Assembly (NCBI GenBank): GCA_947034885.2
Contig: OZ019759.1
Coordinates: forward strand, 10,666,501-10,730,500
Direction: 5' to 3'
DNA from: Thuidium tamariscinum
Lineage: Eukaryota; Streptophyta; Bryopsida; Hypnales; Thuidiaceae
DNA length: 64,000 nt
Position 1 is the stretch's first letter, and the number at the start of each line of letters is the position of its first letter. Below are positions 58,730 to 64,000 of this stretch, in pieces. A program made the translations under genes and the position numbers. Under the pieces are notes generated by a model. The model saw only the letters and a program-made list of their open reading frames with translations. It was not told where the DNA came from and ran no database searches.

Positions 58730-59320
58730 AGTCTATGTGGACATTGTCATCCCCTCGAAGCCTAAGGGAGCGTCCATATAGACCATCTTTGATCAAGTTT
58801 GTGCAAACATTGCCATCCCCTTGGAGCCTAAGGGAGTGTCTATATGGACCATCTTTAATCAAATCTATATGGACATTGCCATCCCCTTGGAGCCTAAGGG
58901 AGTATCTATATGGACCATCTTTAATCAAATCTATATGGACATTGCCATCCCCTCGGAGCCTAAGGGAGGATCTATATGAACCATCTTTGATCAAGTCTAT
59001 GTGGACATTGTCATCTCCTTAGAGCCTAAGGAAGTATCCATATGAACCATCTTTGATTGAGTCCATATAGACATTGCCATCCCTTCAGAGCCTAAGGGAG
59101 CGTCTATATGGACCATCTTTGATCAAGTTTGTGTAGACATTACCATCCCTTCGGAGCCTAAGGGAGTGTCCATATGGACCATTTTTGATCAAGTTTTTGT
59201 GGACATTGCCATTCCTTTAGAGCCTAAGGGAGCGTCTATATGGACCATCTTTCATCAAGTTCATATAAACATTGCCATCCCCTCGGAGCCTAAGGAAGTG
59301 TTTGTATTGACCATCTTTGA
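58730..59320. repeat. 66-bp minisatellite, right part, about nine copies
   Basis: CCTAAGG recurs at 58761, 58827, 58893 and 58959 and onward, an exact 66-bp period. Because 66 is a multiple of three the array is open on both strands, giving repeated peptides such as SLIKSIWTLPSPWSLRE. This is probably a by-product of the period. The array is continuous with 42273-42416 apart from the CACTA element. Confidence 0.9.
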
Positions 59321-60600
59321 TAAAAAGGATTTTGTATTTATTGGAATTTGTAAAATAACTAATAGTTTGGTGTGTATTCATCTCTTAGTTTGTAAATGTA
59401 TACTAAGAGTTTGACAAGATAATTTATATCTCAAGACCAAGCATAGTATCCATTGTTGAGATTAAATTGGAAATTCACACTTTATCTATGTTGGAGCTTT
59501 AATAGCCTCTAGGAACTGTCTTTAACAAATTACTAAATTCTTTTCAATTAACTCATTTGTTGTACAATGATTAATATTTCTGATATGAATACTAAGTTTT
59601 AATGAGAGGTTGTAGTTTCATTATTACTCTTGCTTCTATTAGTCGGTCTTCTCGATGCCGAAGACTCAACGGAATTGGTTTGGTTTTGATATAAACATTT
59701 TAGTACTTATAAGCAAATGGTTGTTTAAAATGTTTTTCAGTTCTCTTCTTGATGGTAGCAACTAACATATATCACTCGAAATGATCTATTCTAATCAACA
59801 ACAAGAAATAAAGGACAAGGTCTTGGACCCAAGATGTATCTTAGACCTTTAGATTATTGAGTACAAACTTGATTTATTCTAAGGGATAAATATAGAAATT
59901 CATCATTACATTGTTTTACACTACAAATGTATTTTTAAATGGTAGCTTTTATAGATTGCATAGTCCAAGAGCTATAAGAGACCATGTTGATGAAGAGATT
60001 TGTTCTTGTCTACAAATTCAATTTTGAGTTTTCATGAGTGAGATATGTCTTATTTTATTACCATTCTCTTGAACTAGTAGGAGTCTTTCCTCGACACTAA
60101 GAAGAGGGAATTTGTGGTGTAGACTAGAACTATCTACACATAATCATTTGATTAGTTATTCATTATAACTGCGCTTTATAGAGGAATTTAACATAAGGCT
60201 TTCACTCATTGTAATAAAATTAATAAAAAAATTTAATAACAATTTTGAATGTCTTTTCCTTTGTTTACATTAAGGCGGCATCTAGATATCTTATTTTAAA
60301 TGTTTATGTTTGAACAAGAGAGTGTTTAAATTCAAGGTTTGGAGGATTCTTCAATTGTTAAATTATATGTGCTTTTTGGTTGAATCAAATTCTTGAAAGA
60401 GGTTTTCTTTCATCAAAGCCGATAGGTCCCTTTCATGGATAATATTTTAATGTGCATATAAATTATTCAAATGAATTTGTTATTGAAACTACATTATAAA
60501 TTCATTTTTTTACTTTATCAAATCTTCCTTAATGCCTTTAAAAGATACAATATTTAAGTAGTGGTTTCTAATTATGTTTTTATTGGATACTGTTCTAGGA
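59321..60600. other. AT-rich DNA, nothing recognised
   Basis: No open frame with recognisable content and no element ends were seen. Confidence 0.45.
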
Positions 60601-60812
60601 GATTGCCCCTCAATCAAATCTTTCTAGACCTAGTGCTATAAAAAAGGCAGACATTGCTAGAGAGAATGACAAGGAAACAAACATTGCCATGGAGAAAGAT
60701 AAGTAAGTAAAGGTTGCTAAACAGAAAGATATAGAAGAATCCAAAATTCAAGATGAGATGCAGATTGAAGACAAGTATATTACTAAAGATGCTTTGAGGA
60801 AATCATAGAAAG
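60600..60812 (+). CDS. Possible charged exon of an unknown gene
   Basis: After an acceptor-like TACTGTTCTAG the frame reads EIAPQSNLSRPSAIKKADIA, then a highly charged Lys/Glu stretch, and ends EDKYITKDALRKS before a stop. One in-frame TAA interrupts it (MEKDK-stop-VKVAKQKD). It might belong with 40892-41020 as parts of one gene whose large intron holds the minisatellite and the CACTA element. No family was recognised. Confidence 0.25.
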
Positions 60813-61279
60813 TAAACTTTGTAGCTTTCATTGTTGATTTGCAAATGAAACCCCATTTGTTTTTACGCCTCATGATTCCCCTATGTGTGGGAACCTAGAA
60901 TACAGGTTTTTAATATTTAGGATAGAATTAGGAACAAAGAAGCTAATCTTAGACAAATTTTTTGATTCTTTGATTAAGAATAAGAAGAATTAGTGAGATT
61001 AGGTATAGGTGGGAATTGGATATATCCAATTGAAATAATAAGGTTAAAGAAGAGAAGTAAAAACCCTAACCTAATTGAGAAATCCGGAACCGGAAATAGG
61101 ATCTAAGGTTAGCCCTAAGATCATTGACGAGTCTAGGATGTCATCTAAGGGCCACCAGTAGTCATCCATGAACCAATGGAATCCTACCAGGAGTTACCGG
61201 CCCTACCAGGGGCTAATGGATGAAACCCTAACGGTCGGAGCTCCCCGGAAATTGCGGAACGGTCAGTTAATGGCTAGTT

Positions 61280-62130
61280 CCTGCAAATGGGGGAAACAAA
61301 GTGGGAGGAAGGGTTCTCTTTCATTCTGTGGCGTTTGAGTTTGGTGTCTTCTTGGTGTGTTTTGAAAGTGATTTTGGCGCTGGAGGAGCGAGAGTTTGTG
61401 AGCTTGAGTTTCCGATTCCTGTATTGTAGAGAGCGCGTGGCCAACTTGAGGGAAGAGGGTTTTGGAGTGACCGCCGCTTGTATTTTGAGGGTTTTTTGTG
61501 AGATAATCTACTGTGAGGTTTTGGAGGTCATCTGAGAGAAATAGGGAAGACGGAGGTAGCAGAGGATCCGTAGCAATTCAACGTCCGGGCTGTGGTTCCG
61601 AACGTGCCTAAGGATACAAAGGAGTACATACATCTAGAAGAGGATCTTATTCAGATTGGGTGCCCAGGGATGCTGCAGCGACCTTGGAACTGAAGGACAA
61701 AGAGATGGTGTGGGAGCTAATGGAAGACCAATCCAATGAATGGAACCGAACTGTGAGGGTGCTCCCTTCCAAGTGGACAGCAGAGCTTTGGAGAAAGGCG
61801 TACGAGTTTCCAAAGGAGGGGGAAGGTATGGCCTCAAGAACCGGATCGGAAGAGGAACCGAAACCGGATTAGTCAGAACCGGCGAAAATCCCGCCTCCAA
61901 AATCTACGGGAAAGGGAAAGGCTCCAATGCCTTCCAAGGGTAAGGCTATAACTTTAGCGAAGGTATCCAGCAATAAGAAGGAGCCAACACGCCAAGGGGA
62001 CGCAAAGCATGTGGATTCTTTCCAAAAGTAGATGAAGAGGTAGTTGTGGATAGAAAGTAGAGTAGGTAGAGTGATTTTAGGAGCAAACTTAAGGGAGTAG
62101 GTGGAAAGTGAAGTTTCCAGTAGGTAGGAA
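61280..62130 (+). other. Unplaced ORF cluster, possibly part of an old retroelement
   Basis: A less AT-rich patch has short open frames, including one at 61660-61872 with WNRTVRVLPSKWTAELWRKA and a Lys/Pro/Ser-rich continuation. Similar modules occur, as I recall, in repetitive proteins of non-seed plants, perhaps gag-like. No terminal repeats, primer site or polymerase were found in the window. If it is a retroelement it is a broken, old fragment. Family assignment is uncertain. Confidence 0.25.
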
Positions 62131-63400
62131 GCAATTAGCAAGGTGCTTTTGAGTTGGGATGCACCTGGACGGTCAGATCCAGATTTTTAGGATCTGAGAT
62201 CCGCTTTTCACCAATCAAGTTGGGGGGATAGGAAGTTGACTTTTGTGGATAAGGAATGCCACCTGGCTTTTTCTTGTCCTCTGATTTTGTTCCCTTGGGG
62301 ATTTTAGGGTTCCCTTGGGCTGTTATTTAAGGGTGGCTATTAGTTGGTTGCCCCAGGTGTTCTTACTTCTATTTTTCCTTTCATTTGCAATCTGATTTCC
62401 AAATTTCTACTTCTTAAGAGTAGGTCAAAAAAGTCTTGGCTCTGGGTTGGTATGCTGTACAATGCTAGAACCATTAGATAGTACGAGGTAGCTGGGTTTG
62501 CAAGTATTTGGATGAGGTGGCTCCCCTAGACTTTGTCTGAATCCGGTTCTGGGAGATTGAAGCAATCTGGTTGAGGATACTGGTGTACTAGGAGTAAAGT
62601 CTAGTTGATGTAGTCATTTGGAGACTTCTGTGAGGGAAAGCGGCTCATAGGTTGGGTGTGTTCTGCAAGTGGAGCGTGCATATGCCAACTGATGTGTTGT
62701 TGAGGTCCCACTACAACTGGAAGTGAGTGATGAGCATGCAATTAGGATTGTCTAGTTATATGGCTCCTAGATTTTGCTTTAGAAATCGGGTTCGGATAAG
62801 TTTGTCATTGTAGTAATGTGGGGTTTTTAGGGGTTTCTTAAGTGACCTGCTAGTTTGGATAGCTATCCGGATTAGTTGTGAGGAAGAACTTGTAGGCCAT
62901 TTATTTCTGTCTTTTGTTATTTTTTTTCTCTTTTAGTGGAACTTCATTCACTATAATCCCTAGAAGGGTAGGATTCAACGCATCCTTCCTGAATGCCAAC
63001 TGCGAACCTCTCTAATACAGAGGCTAAACTTCTAAATTTGGTTACTTGATTTATTGGATCTAGAACCAGATCCAGAAGAGGTACAGGCTTCGGACACTCC
63101 TTCCGGTTTCGCATCCACCCAGTCGGATACTATTGTATGAGTTTGGATAGGGAAAGGTACAGAGTAATGGTACTCCTCCTTGTTTGGACATTGTTGTGAG
63201 ATTGGTGAAGTTTGTGAGATATGAGAAAGAGGTGAATCATGAGTGTGAATGTCATGAGATAGTTTTTGGTTGTGCACCTAGTCGCTCTTGTCTTGGGGTT
63301 GTTTTCCGCACCTTATTCTAGATATCTTGAGGAAACTACGTCAAATCCTGTGGGAACGATACACGAGTCATTTGAACAGTGTTAACACCAAATTAGCACC
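62131..63400. other. Non-coding stretch, nothing firm
   Basis: No convincing frame, RNA gene or element end was seen. A leader-like CCTGTGGGAACGATACACGA near 63350 resembles sequence found near the start of some plant retroelements, but this is too weak to call. Confidence 0.3.
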
Positions 63401-63421
63401 TACAAATGGATTTGTGCTTCC

Positions 63422-64000
63422 TTGTGCTACGACACTATGTTAGATGACTCTACTACCTTAGATTCTGTTGGGTCTACTCCAACAAGCATGGAGAGAAGGA
63501 TGAACACCTACACCATGTCAAGGCAAATGAGCATGGATGAACCGTTACAACTTGCACAAAGGCAGAAGTTGGATAAGATGTGGGATTCTTTATTTTACAA
63601 GCCTTACATTGCATTCAACGTTGTGCATCACCCTACATTTATAAATGCAATGAAAGAGACAATAGCATCCGGATTACAATACCACCCGCCCTCATACAAC
63701 GCATTGCGTACTAAAATGATAGAACCAAAGAAGTTAGAGATATTAAAGATGGTGAGTGATCACACATTGCAATCCCTAGACATTTATTGAGCGACTATTT
63801 GTTCGGATGGGTGGAGTGATACTAATAGCCACCTATTGATGAATGTGATGCTAGTGTGCCCCGCTAGAGATCAATTTTTGGAATTAGTGGACACCATTGG
63901 GAACAAGAAATAAATCGCTTATATAGCGAAAATGATTGGAAAATACAAAGAACAAGTTGGGCCTACAAACATTGTCCAAATGTGTACGGACAATGCCTCA
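63422..64000 (+). pseudogene. hAT transposase, DUF659 region, runs off right edge
   Basis: The frame opens MCYDTMLDDSTTLDSVGSTP and gives KMWDSLFYKPYIAFNVVHHP, HPPSYNALRTKMIEPKKLEI, ATICSDGWSDTNSHLLMNVM, FLELVDTIGNKK and IVQMCTDNAS. The blocks P-x-YN-x-LRTK, ICSDGWSD and Q-x-x-TDNA are hallmarks of the DUF659 part of plant hAT transposases. It keeps one frame to the window edge but with an in-frame TGA at about 63788 and a TAA at about 63911, so this copy is probably dead. No BED zinc finger was seen upstream. The dimerisation domain would lie beyond the window. Confidence 0.75.

Noticed and set aside
58689-59022. Repeat-containing ORFs on both strands
   Set aside because: They follow from the 66-bp period of the minisatellite and have no start context or family.
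58730-59320. CRISPR-like array
   Set aside because: Units are contiguous 66-bp repeats without unique spacers, and the context is a plant nuclear genome.

Overview
The window looks like nuclear DNA of a land plant, probably not a flowering plant. It is AT-rich and repeat-dense, with GT-AG introns throughout, a plant-type ABCG half-transporter as the only confident host gene, and plant DNA transposons (Mutator-like, CACTA/En-Spm, hAT) filling most of the rest. The lineage (bryophyte, lycophyte or fern) is a guess from the style of the transposon proteins. No rRNA, tRNA or CRISPR array was seen.

Layout. 1-840 (-) is the edge of a decayed gene with a ParB-like GQ(H/Y)N motif. 2947-5545 (+) is the two-exon ABCG gene. 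6533-19488 is 'element 1', a 12.96 kb Mutator-like element (MULE) with terminal inverted repeats (TIRs) and a perfect 10-bp target duplication. About 20.1-22.6 kb is the remnant of a third copy. 22737-39126 is 'element 2', a 16.39 kb copy in the opposite orientation whose 10-bp target duplication matches at 9 of 10 positions. 39.6-40.2 kb is another MULE scrap. 40.9-42.4 kb holds a possible exon and two tandem-repeat regions. 42417-58729 is a 16.3 kb CACTA element that landed inside a 66-bp minisatellite. 59.3-63.4 kb is mostly featureless apart from one charged exon-like stretch and an unplaced ORF cluster, and 63.4 kb to the end is the start of a hAT transposase gene.

Main result. Elements 1 and 2 share one unusual design. 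A MULE transposase with a SWIM zinc finger is read outward to one end. A second multi-exon gene is read outward to the other end. The second gene appears to encode a ParB-like motif followed by a permuted (beta-class-like) N6/N4 DNA methyltransferase fold. The transposase-side TIRs of both elements begin with the same 14 bases, and the methyltransferase-side TIRs share a different start. The space between the genes and some introns carry many 80-108 bp near-perfect palindromes, most of them centred on CGGATCCG. Element 2 also has a 74-75 bp tandem repeat with seven ACGTGGC (G-box/ABRE core) motifs upstream of the methyltransferase gene.

The CACTA element is also two-gene and divergent. TNP2-type transposase is on the plus strand. 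On the minus strand a Ptta/En/Spm-type protein runs on into an FCP1/HAD-like domain with an altered catalytic motif. All these transposon genes carry in-frame stops, so the copies here are probably not functional. Calls rest on reading translations and splice sites by eye; no database search was possible.
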